NCBI GenBank assembly: GCA_036272735.1
Contig: DATAYF010000404.1
Span: 1-12,284 of the forward strand
Origin: DATAYF01 sp036272735
GTDB lineage: Bacteria > Chloroflexota > Ktedonobacteria > Ktedonobacterales > Ktedonobacteraceae
DNA length: 12,284 bases
Reading direction: 5' to 3'
In this document: positions 6,924 through 12,284 of the stretch, piece by piece
Layout of the letters: each line of letters begins with the position of its first letter
Position numbering within the stretch: the first letter of the stretch is position 1
Notes under the pieces: model-generated
What the model was told of the DNA's origin: nothing
Seen by the model: the letters and a program-made list of their open reading frames with translations, nothing else
Database searches by the model: none
Made by a program: the position numbers and the translations under genes

Positions 6924-6977
6924 TGAGAGGCGGGCAAGCTTCTCGTGTTACTACTACAAAAGCTTGCCCGCCTCTCA
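6924..6977. terminator. Perfect 18-bp inverted repeat after GlsB copy 2
   Basis: TGAGAGGCGGGCAAGCTT (6924-6941) is exactly complementary to 6960-6977, with an 18-base loop. It begins 11 bases after the stop of GlsB copy 2 (read on the minus strand), so it most likely ends that transcript and separates it from GlsB copy 1. On the minus strand no U-run follows the stem; on the plus strand TTGTGTGTTTGTT follows. It may therefore be a bidirectional terminator, or a dispersed palindromic repeat element. Confidence 0.6.
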
Positions 6978-6988
6978 TTGTGTGTTTG

Positions 6989-7297
6989 TTATATACCGCG
7001 ACGTGATGCCCCACGGGTGACCAGACGCCAAATGGCAATCAGGATAATCGCGCCGATAATGGCGACGATAATGCTGCCGATGAAGCCGGTGTTAGCGCTC
7101 GGCATGAATATGTTCATCAGGAAGCCACCGATAAAGGCACCGATGAGGCCCACGATCACGTCGCCAATGATACCATAGCCGCCACCGCCCATAATCCTAC
7201 TGGCGATGAAACCGGCGATGAGGCCGATAATCAGCCAGATGATCAGGCCTGTAGGACTAAATGCGAAACCAAGTACCAACGCTGGTGAAGTAAACAT
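6989..7297 (-). CDS. GlsB/YeaQ/YmgE-family small membrane protein (copy 2)
   Basis: The 102-residue product has three membrane helices (about 17-36, 42-62 and 71-92) and the family core GLIIWLIIGLIAGFIASRIMGGGGYGIIGDVIVGLIGAFIGGFL. Its role is unknown beyond the family's link to stress responses. An upstream in-frame ATG would add 30 residues, but I prefer the start at 7297. AAAGGAGC (complement of 7305-7312) lies seven bases upstream of it, and the extra residues are polar and unlike the family. It is a paralogue of the protein at 6353-6649, about 340 bases further along the same strand, and is separated from it by the 18-bp inverted repeat, so the two probably have independent transcripts. 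Confidence 0.92.
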   Translation of the reverse strand: MFTSPALVLGFAFSPTGLIIWLIIGLIAGFIASRIMGGGGYGIIGDVIVGLIGAFIGGFLMNIFMPSANTGFIGSIIVAIIGAIILIAIWRLVTRGASRRGI

Positions 7298-7413
7298 ATG
7301 TTTCGCTCCTTTCTTGATGGTTTCATCAATAAATGAATGAATACCAGTGCGAATGCCCCTAAAAAGGTTGCTTGTGAGTAGACCCAAATGTGGTATCTAC
7401 ACTCTCTAATTAC

Positions 7414-7442
7414 ATATTAGCAGGAGAATTACAAAAATACAA
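7414..7442 (-). promoter_or_regulatory. Candidate extended -10 promoter of GlsB copy 2
   Basis: Read on the minus strand, TTGTAT (complement of 7437-7442) and TAATAT (complement of 7414-7419) are separated by 17 bases, and a TG dinucleotide one base before the -10 box makes it an extended type. The 5' leader to the start at 7297 would be about 110 bases. Confidence 0.45.
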
Positions 7443-7689
7443 GTGATTTTTTAATCGCTAAAAAAGTCTCATTAGGTATTAATCTCGTTAAGGATTTTCT
7501 AAGTTACTTGATAAATAATTTATAGCGATTTTTCGTTAGGTAAAAGTTTCCAAATTTCTTTGGACGGAAAAGCGCCTGATTGATTGGAGAGGGGCAAAGA
7601 CTACCCTTTGGCAACGGTAGAGCACGGGCGACATCGTGAGCAGAGAAGGAGCCAACCGGGAATATTGGGCCCTTTGTGAACTATTTCAT
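7443..7689. other. Intergenic region: AT-rich half, then structured GC-rich half
   Basis: No gene was found here. Bases 7443-7560 are very AT-rich and include the odd palindrome ATAAATAATTTAT (7511-7523) and an 8-bp inverted repeat AATCGCTA/TAGCGATT. Bases about 7561-7689 are clearly more GC-rich and can form small stems, such as CTACC...GGTAG and CACG...CGTG. I compared this part with remembered riboswitch cores (c-di-GMP, glycine, SAM, cobalamin, c-di-AMP) and found no match. It may be an untranslated leader or spacer. Confidence 0.3.
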
Positions 7690-7717
7690 CTGATGTAGCT
7701 ACATTTCATAGTATACT
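7690..7717 (+). promoter_or_regulatory. Candidate transglutaminase promoter overlapping a palindrome
   Basis: A good -10 box TATACT (7712-7717) has a weak -35 match CTGATG (7690-7695) 16 bases upstream. The spacer region contains ATGTAGCTACAT (7693-7704), a perfect 12-base palindrome. A repressor bound there would block RNA polymerase. The start codon lies 52 bases downstream of the -10 box. Confidence 0.4.
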
Positions 7718-7769
7718 AATACATATATCGCAAAAAAAATTGGGTTTGTATATTGTTGGAGGAAGCTTC

Positions 7770-10193
7770 ATGCGGTCTAGTGTGATAGATGCTGCTCATC
7801 GTACTCCAGATGTTGCGCCAGGTAATGCCGGGCAGAATGGCCCTCACGTAAATCGGCCTCATAATCAGATGCCTCGTCTGCCAGATACCTCGCTACCGGG
7901 TATACCGGCTCGCTCAAGATGTGCTCCAATTGAGGGGTGGATGCCACTAATCCTCTTAGGCATAGCGCTATACTGTGTTGTGGCCTCGGTAGTTACAGCA
8001 CAATGGGTTAGTTACAGCAACTTGTTATTCTGGAGTCCGCTGGTCGGGTTACTGCTTGGATTAGTGGTCGCCAAGGTACGGCATCTTCCACAGTCCATGC
8101 TGCACGTTGCAGCCTGCTTGATTGGCTATTGGTTCGCCGTCTGGTTGACCTGTTACGTTGGGTTTCACGTGCCCTGGACGCATTTATTGGGCACAATGAA
8201 GGCCAGTTTCACGAGTGGATTTGCGAGCGCTGGGCTGCCGGACAACACGCTTGTCTTTTTCTTCTACTTGAGTTTTCTGTGCTTCTTCCTGGGCTACTTT
8301 GGATGCTGGCTCGTGTATCACGCGCATTTGCCGTGGTTGGTGGCGCTGGTCTACAGCGCTATTCTGCTGGTAAATTTGAATTATGTTCAGCAGGATGCGG
8401 CTTATCTTGTCGTGTTACTGGCGGCGGCCCTGGTCTTACTGATTGCGCGAGTACACATCGTCACGCAATTGGTGCAATGGGTGCACGATGGCTTATATAC
8501 CGATCAGGTGTGGCGTAGTGCTATGACGTGGCGTTGTATGCGGGTGGCGTGCGTGCTTGCGTTCGTGGTGGTGATTGCCTGCATGGTGTTGCCGGTGCCC
8601 GCACAGCCAGAGAGTGGCAAGCAGATCTGGGACCGTATGAATACAGTGGTCAATACCATCGCGGATGGGCATCTGTCGCTGCAAGACCCACGCTCGTTAC
8701 TTGGAGGGTCCCAGACGTCCGCTAATTTTTTTGGTGATCAACTGCCGATTGTCGGAAAGGTTTCGCTCCCAAGCGGCGAGGTGCTCACGTATAGCAGCAC
8801 GTCCGCTGCTCCAAGCTACTTAGAGGGTTTTACCTATAACCATTTTGATGGTCATACCTGGACGACGACGCTGACGGCTCGAAATGAGAGTTCCTACCTG
8901 GCGAATACTACGATACCCGCGGACGTTGCCAGGAGCCACGCGAACACGTTGAAAACAACGGTAAATGTGGTGCGGGCACCGCAAGGGAGCAAAAATTATA
9001 TCTTTGCGCCAGACCAGCCGATCCGCTTTACCGTGCCGACGACCGTCTATAACGATGGAACATCGGGCGCGTGGGTGCAGCAAGTGCCTTTACAGTCAAA
9101 GGAGCGCTACCAGGTTACGTCTTTGGAGCCGGTACACAATACGCAGAGTTTGCAAGCGGTGCCACTACCCGAATATGATGGTACCCCATCTCTGTGGAAA
9201 GCCGACGCCAATTTTATCCAGTTGGCACAATTTTACTTACAGACGCCGAGAGATCTGTCACCAGCAGTGGCACGCACCATGCATCAGTGGACGAATGGGG
9301 CTCATGATGCCTATAGTGCTTTGAAGCTGTTGGAGACGCATCTAAGCGATCCGCGTGCGTTTATCTATTCGCTGGATAATGCGCCAGTGCCGAACAACGT
9401 CGATGCCGTGGATTGGTTGTTGCAGACGCGTACAGGCTATTGTACCTATTATGCAACTGCCATGGCCATCATGGCGCGGCAGTTGGGCATACCGACGCGC
9501 GTGGTCAATGGCTTTAGCCAGGGAATGTTCGATCAGCAGCGGCATGCCTGGTCGGTGCAGGGAGGTGATGCACATAGTTGGGTGCAGGCGTATCTGCCGT
9601 CGATTGGCTGGGTAGATTTCGACCCGACTCCCGGTTATCCTGCCAATGCTATGCCAGTTGCACAATCGTCCACATCAGGGTCAACGCATAACGTGGGCCA
9701 GGTACTGCCGGGCAAGACACAACTCAGGAAGCAATCACCAACGCCGACTCCAACCCAGAAATTCAATCAGGGAAATCAGGCGGCTCAACATCATAGTGCA
9801 GGAATAGCGACGAATTGGGTCCTATGGACAGCACTCGGCGGACTCCTGGTAGTTATCGCTTTGCTGGTGCTGATAGGAGGGCTGATGTACCGAGGGCGCA
9901 ACTTCTCTACACAAGGATCGCTGGTGACGCAGAAGTTCTTGCAGGTGTGTTACCTGGCGGGCTTGACGGGTTTAGGGCCGAAGTCATGGCAAACGCCATA
10001 TGAGTATGGAGAGATGTTGAGCCGACATGTGCCGCAGCAGACCAGATCGTTGTGGCGTTTAACGGAGATGTTTGTACGTGAGCGCTGGGCCGCGCCACAT
10101 CAAGTACCACGGTACGAGGAGGTGGAAGCAGTGGAGAAGTTCTGGCCTTCGTTACAACACGCGTTGCTGTGGCGTCGGTGGCACAAAAGGTAA
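7770..10193 (+). CDS. TgpA-like membrane transglutaminase-domain protein
   Basis: This is an 807-residue integral membrane protein. A polar N-terminal stretch of about 55 residues is followed by about seven helices (roughly 57-275). A large extracytoplasmic region then ends in a transglutaminase/protease-like core: GYC (C558), DAHSW (H602) and FDPTPGY (D618) give the complete Cys-His-Asp triad. A Ser/Thr/Pro-rich linker (about 635-675) leads to a last helix (about 684-706) and a cytoplasmic DUF4129-like tail with TPYEYGEML. It may cleave or crosslink cell-surface peptides or proteins; the substrate is unknown. The start at 7770 is chosen because GGAGG (7758-7762) lies seven bases upstream; a TTG at 7740 would start before that site. 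The usual MoxR ATPase and DUF58 partner genes are absent on both sides. A strong terminator follows at 10225. Confidence 0.93.
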   Translation: MRSSVIDAAHRTPDVAPGNAGQNGPHVNRPHNQMPRLPDTSLPGIPARSRCAPIEGWMPLILLGIALYCVVASVVTAQWVSYSNLLFWSPLVGLLLGLVVAKVRHLPQSMLHVAACLIGYWFAVWLTCYVGFHVPWTHLLGTMKASFTSGFASAGLPDNTLVFFFYLSFLCFFLGYFGCWLVYHAHLPWLVALVYSAILLVNLNYVQQDAAYLVVLLAAALVLLIARVHIVTQLVQWVHDGLYTDQVWRSAMTWRCMRVACVLAFVVVIACMVLPVPAQPESGKQIWDRMNTVVNTIADGHLSLQDPRSLLGGSQTSANFFGDQLPIVGKVSLPSGEVLTYSSTSAAPSYLEGFTYNHFDGHTWTTTLTARNESSYLANTTIPADVARSHANTLKTTVNVVRAPQGSKNYIFAPDQPIRFTVPTTVYNDGTSGAWVQQVPLQSKERYQVTSLEPVHNTQSLQAVPLPEYDGTPSLWKADANFIQLAQFYLQTPRDLSPAVARTMHQWTNGAHDAYSALKLLETHLSDPRAFIYSLDNAPVPNNVDAVDWLLQTRTGYCTYYATAMAIMARQLGIPTRVVNGFSQGMFDQQRHAWSVQGGDAHSWVQAYLPSIGWVDFDPTPGYPANAMPVAQSSTSGSTHNVGQVLPGKTQLRKQSPTPTPTQKFNQGNQAAQHHSAGIATNWVLWTALGGLLVVIALLVLIGGLMYRGRNFSTQGSLVTQKFLQVCYLAGLTGLGPKSWQTPYEYGEMLSRHVPQQTRSLWRLTEMFVRERWAAPHQVPRYEEVEAVEKFWPSLQHALLWRRWHKR

Positions 10194-10224
10194 TGCGCGC
10201 CCTGGTGGGTAGGTAAAGCAATAC

Positions 10225-10266
10225 CTAAAAGGAAGAAAACGCGTATAGCTGTTTTCTTCCTTTTAG
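10225..10266. terminator. Bidirectional intrinsic terminator, 16-bp stem
   Basis: CTAAAAGGAAGAAAAC (10225-10240) is perfectly complementary to 10251-10266, with a 10-base loop. The 3' arm is T-rich and continues into ATTGTTATTT. It lies 31 bases after the transglutaminase stop and four bases after the stop of the oxidoreductase remnant on the other strand, so it can end transcription from both sides. Confidence 0.7.
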
Positions 10267-10270
10267 ATTG

Positions 10271-10431
10271 TTATTTCCCGGCTAAACGTGCCACAACGGG
10301 GGCGAGGGCTTCCATGTGTGCTTCAGTAACCTCAATGCGGGAGATCCCAAATTGCGCGCGCCTCTTTTGTAATTCCTCAACGATTTCATCGGTGGTTCCA
10401 AGCTAAAACGAAACGGGCGTAGAGTTGACAT
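10271..10431 (-). pseudogene. LLM-class F420-type oxidoreductase, internally deleted remnant
   Basis: The last 43 codons (10402 down to 10271) encode LGTTDEIVEELQKRRAQFGI, then SRIEVTEAHMEALAPVVARLAGK and a stop. This is the recognisable C-terminus of luciferase-like F420-dependent oxidoreductases of the TIGR03621 type. Just upstream, in another frame, ATG at 10431 begins MSTLRPFRFSL, which matches the RPFRFG-like N-terminus of the same family. The ribosome site AAGGAG (complement of 10442-10447) is intact. The two ends meet at about 10399-10404, so about four fifths of an enzyme of roughly 300 residues is missing and the frame is shifted. Translation from the old start would give 49 residues ending at 10282, with no enzyme fold. 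The gene would have been downstream of the MFS transporter in one operon, 40 bases after its stop. The family assignment is from memory of conserved ends. Confidence 0.7.
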
Positions 10432-10471
10432 AAATGAAGAACTCCTTCTACAAACTACAAAAACTTCCTGC

Positions 10472-10885
10472 TCATCGGACTGACTTTACCGGGAAAATCA
10501 TCCCGGCACCAATGCAGGTTATGATTGCTCCAATAAGAAACAAGGCCAAATAACTATGAAAAATGGTGATGACTATGATGACTATGATGACTATACCTAC
10601 CATAATGGGAACGAGAATCTGTGGGATCAAATTTGCCAAATTGAGAATGCCGAGATCCTTCCCGTTGTCCCTGATCTCAGGCAAGACTTGTGTCTGGAGC
10701 GCCAGGTCACCAGAGGGAAAAATGCCAAAACCCAACCCAAGGATGGCGGCAGCAGTCAGCACCAGAGGCCACATGGGGAAAAAGGCAAGCATGATCAAGG
10801 CAAGAGCCATAATGCCTGAAGCAGCGATTACATAAAGTGGTGAGGGTCTTGCGGATACCTTCCCCGTTAGTACGACAGTTGTAGT
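10472..10885 (-). pseudogene. MFS transporter, C-terminal remnant
   Basis: This frame encodes roughly the last four of twelve membrane helices of a major facilitator transporter. Typical features are VLTGKVSARPSPLYVIAASG, the long helix ending AAAILGLGFGIFPSGDLALQ, the DNGKDLGILNLANLIPQILVPI loop and the final IFPVKSVR. The N-terminal two thirds are missing. The frame remains open to 10954, but the residues encoded beyond about 10885 do not resemble a transporter and have only a TTG start. It contains a 9-base tandem repeat (10568-10594) coding for IVI units inside a helix. No ribosome-binding site precedes the remnant, so it is presumed non-functional. It sits upstream of the oxidoreductase remnant in the same direction, suggesting an old transporter-enzyme operon. 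Confidence 0.75.
10568..10594. repeat. Three tandem copies of a 9-base repeat
   Basis: GATGACTAT is repeated three times without error. On the minus strand it encodes repeated Ile-Val-Ile in a membrane helix of the MFS remnant. The period is a multiple of three, so expansion by replication slippage kept the frame. Confidence 0.85.
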
Positions 10886-11074
10886 TATGTAGCGAGAGCT
10901 GTATAGCGTCTGTAATAGCAGAGCCGAGCAATGGCTTGATGTCCACGTCTCCAATACGATCAGGTGAGGAAATTAGCACCATTGCTCAAAGGTCGCAGTC
11001 CAGATCGTCCCGACGGCAACAGACGTGTTTTCTGAAGAAAAAGGAGGTCTGCAATGGTTTTCTTTCCGTCACGA
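10886..11074. other. Junction region between MFS remnant and transposon end
   Basis: I find no gene here on either strand. It contains a 9-bp inverted repeat, GAGCAATGG (10926-10934) and CCATTGCTC (10979-10987), 44 bases apart. The sequence does not continue the MFS protein in any frame that I can read. It could be target flank, a second degraded element, or residue of the lost transporter N-terminus. Confidence 0.3.
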
Positions 11075-11187
11075 TTGAGGGCTTCTGCTCCGATTTTCAT
11101 ATGCAAATGTGTGCAAGCCCACCTCCACACAGAATTTCGTTGTTGCTGCTTCACTCCCAACTGCCTCAATGCCGAAGCACTTTGGTC
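11075..11187 (-). ncRNA. Candidate right end and omega-RNA scaffold of the tnpB element
   Basis: In IS200/IS605 elements the region from the end of tnpB to the right end is transcribed as the guide (omega or re) RNA scaffold. Here, on the minus strand, GGGCTT (complement of 11115-11120) can pair with AAGCCC (complement of 11079-11084), enclosing an imperfect palindrome around CATATG (11093-11108). The second arm continues AAGCCCTCAA and ends at 11075. TCAA-type right-end cleavage sites are known in this family (IS608). The end is therefore proposed at 11075, with the guide being the flank below it. The boundary is inferred from structure, not from a second copy. Confidence 0.35.
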
Positions 11188-12284
11188 TTACGTCAAGTCC
11201 ACAGCCAAGTTAACGTCTTCGTCCGAGCCAGTACCGCCGACGACTTGATCAATCAGCCCGATCAAGCGAAGGGCTTCGCGCAGGATATTCAGTCCCGCGT
11301 TGTGATCGCGATCCTGTGGGAACTGATAGTACGCACATTGCGAGTTTTGACAGAGGAAAATGCGATCAGACAATTGCATGTCTTCCCACTTCCACCCACA
11401 ACCATGGCAGATCTTACTCGATGGGAAGAAACGCCCCACCTGGATGACCTGCCCACCTCGCTGCTCAACCTTGCTGGTGAGCAGATTCAAGAGTTTGCCC
11501 AGGGCCGCATCCGAGAACGAGCGAGCAAGCTTGCGATTTTTCAACAGCCCCTTGAGGTTGAGGTTTTCCACCCCGACGATCCCATAACACTCGGCGAGCT
11601 TGGTGGTCAACTTGTGGAGCACATCGTCTCGCAGACAGGTGACCCGATGATGGAGCCGGGCCACTTGACGACGCGCTTTCCCCCGATTCTTTGAACCGGG
11701 TTTCCTGCGATGAAGGCGCTTGTTCGCCTGACGCAGCTTTTTGAGTGCGGTTTTGAGGAAGGCTTGGTTCTCGACTCCCTCTCCAGTGCTCAAGGTGGCC
11801 AGTCGGGTGAGTCCCACGTCTATGCCGATGGCTGTGGGGCGCTTCTGTGGCGTCTCATCTGGCACTTCGACGGTCACACTGAGAAACCACCAGTCTGCGG
11901 TGCGAGTCACCCGCGCTCCTGTGACCTTTCCTTTGAAGCGGAGGTGCTCGGACATATTCACCCATCCGAGTTTGGGAATCCAAACCCGGTGGTCGCCTAG
12001 TTCCATCTGATCGTTGGCCAGATAAAAGCTCGGTTTGCTTTTCTTTTTGCTTTTGCACTTGGGGCGGCGAGCCTTGCCTTCAAAGAAGGCTGTAAATGCT
12101 TTCGCGAGATCCAGAAACGGTTGGTCTGAAGCATTCTTTGTCACGTCCCATGTCCAGGGGAAGTGTTCGCGCCGGATCTCGTTGAAGTGTTTTTTGAGTT
12201 TCAAGGCCGTGGGTTTCTCGCCGGCTTGATACTGCCGGTCCCATTCCGCCAGTGCCCAGTTCCACACAAAACGGGCAATTCCTG
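11188..12284 (-). CDS. tnpB: TnpB RNA-guided nuclease of an IS200/IS605-type element (partial)
   Basis: The frame is open to the right edge: codons for GIARFVWNWALAEWDR are in frame upstream of a GTG at 12267, so the true N-terminus lies outside and about 364 residues are visible. The RuvC-like catalytic residues are all present: D in AIGIDVG (about 11820), E in VGVENLNL (about 11568) and the second D in DRDHNAGLNI (about 11307). A zinc ribbon C-x2-C (KICHGCG) and C-x4-C (CQNSQC) lies before the last motif; the second pair has wider spacing than the common C-x2-C. TnpB is a guide-RNA-directed DNA endonuclease that helps the element persist. No tnpA is visible. The protein ends VDLT at 11188, and the candidate guide-RNA region follows directly. 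Confidence 0.93.
   Translation of the reverse strand, partial: GIARFVWNWALAEWDRQYQAGEKPTALKLKKHFNEIRREHFPWTWDVTKNASDQPFLDLAKAFTAFFEGKARRPKCKSKKKSKPSFYLANDQMELGDHRVWIPKLGWVNMSEHLRFKGKVTGARVTRTADWWFLSVTVEVPDETPQKRPTAIGIDVGLTRLATLSTGEGVENQAFLKTALKKLRQANKRLHRRKPGSKNRGKARRQVARLHHRVTCLRDDVLHKLTTKLAECYGIVGVENLNLKGLLKNRKLARSFSDAALGKLLNLLTSKVEQRGGQVIQVGRFFPSSKICHGCGWKWEDMQLSDRIFLCQNSQCAYYQFPQDRDHNAGLNILREALRLIGLIDQVVGGTGSDEDVNLAVDLT

Noticed and set aside
6757..7020. 87-codon plus-strand frame between the GlsB genes
   Set aside because: It passes straight through the 18-bp inverted repeat and the end of GlsB copy 2, and its protein resembles nothing.
7298..7387. 30-residue N-terminal extension of GlsB copy 2
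   Set aside because: The downstream start at 7297 has a strong ribosome site and begins at the family's usual N-terminus.
7561..7689. Known riboswitch class before the transglutaminase gene
   Set aside because: Conserved cores of c-di-GMP, c-di-AMP, glycine, SAM and cobalamin riboswitches were not found; kept only as an unclassified structured region.
10568..10594. CRISPR-like repeat array
   Set aside because: The units are only nine bases and directly tandem without spacers; they are coding slippage repeats.
10926..10987. 9-bp inverted repeat as transposon terminal repeats
   Set aside because: IS200/IS605 elements lack terminal inverted repeats, the enclosed 44 bases are too short for an element, and no target duplication is visible.
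11054..11248. Plus-strand frame of 64 codons behind a perfect AAGGAGG site
   Set aside because: It runs antisense through the proposed omega-RNA region and the 3' end of tnpB; the protein is a Cys-rich, unrecognisable sequence. The ribosome-like site is probably chance.
10936..11694. Long plus-strand frame of 252 codons
   Set aside because: It is the antisense shadow of tnpB, whose catalytic motifs on the other strand are unmistakable.

Overview
The window looks like a chromosomal segment from a Chloroflexota bacterium, most likely of the class Ktedonobacteria. This is an inference from gene content: an unusual sigma-70-like factor, paired GlsB/YeaQ-type small membrane proteins, a zinc-ribbon/von Willebrand A protein, a DUF4118-type membrane protein, and remnants of an F420-type LLM oxidoreductase and an MFS transporter. 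No rRNA, tRNA or CRISPR array was seen, so taxonomy rests on protein style alone.

Layout, left to right. (1) 1-289, minus: the N-terminus of a membrane protein resembling DUF4118 sensor kinases. (2) 554-1213, plus: an AlkA-type 3-methyladenine DNA glycosylase with a recognisable promoter. (3) 1243-1980, minus: a zinc-ribbon plus vWA-domain protein, tail to tail with the glycosylase. (4) 2164-4290, plus: a DUF255/YyaL-type thioredoxin-domain protein. (5) 4309-5034, minus: a universal stress protein with an extra C-terminal region. (6) 5035-5491: a regulatory gap with direct repeats, an ECF-like promoter candidate, a possible 17-codon ORF and a strong GC hairpin. (7) 5492-6193, plus: a divergent sigma-70-family factor. 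(8) 6353-6649 and 6989-7297, minus: two GlsB/YeaQ/YmgE paralogues separated by a perfect 18-bp inverted repeat. (9) 7298-7769: an AT-rich then GC-rich intergenic region. (10) 7770-10193, plus: a TgpA-like membrane transglutaminase, closed by a 16-bp-stem terminator. (11) 10271-10885, minus: a decayed MFS transporter-LLM oxidoreductase operon. (12) 11075-12284, minus: the end of an IS200/IS605-type element carrying tnpB with all three RuvC acidic residues.

Most intact genes are single transcription units in alternating or convergent orientation. Several fit stress and envelope themes (base-excision repair, universal stress protein, GlsB proteins, alternative sigma factor, periplasmic-side transglutaminase), but nothing shows that they form one pathway. 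The right 2 kb is accessory and degrading: the LLM gene has kept its ribosome-binding site, its first 11 codons and its last 43 codons while losing the middle, and the MFS gene has lost about its first two thirds next to the tnpB element. I did not find a convincing new multi-gene system. The strongest leads are this internally deleted operon beside tnpB, the candidate omega-RNA end of the element, and several unexplained palindromes at promoters.
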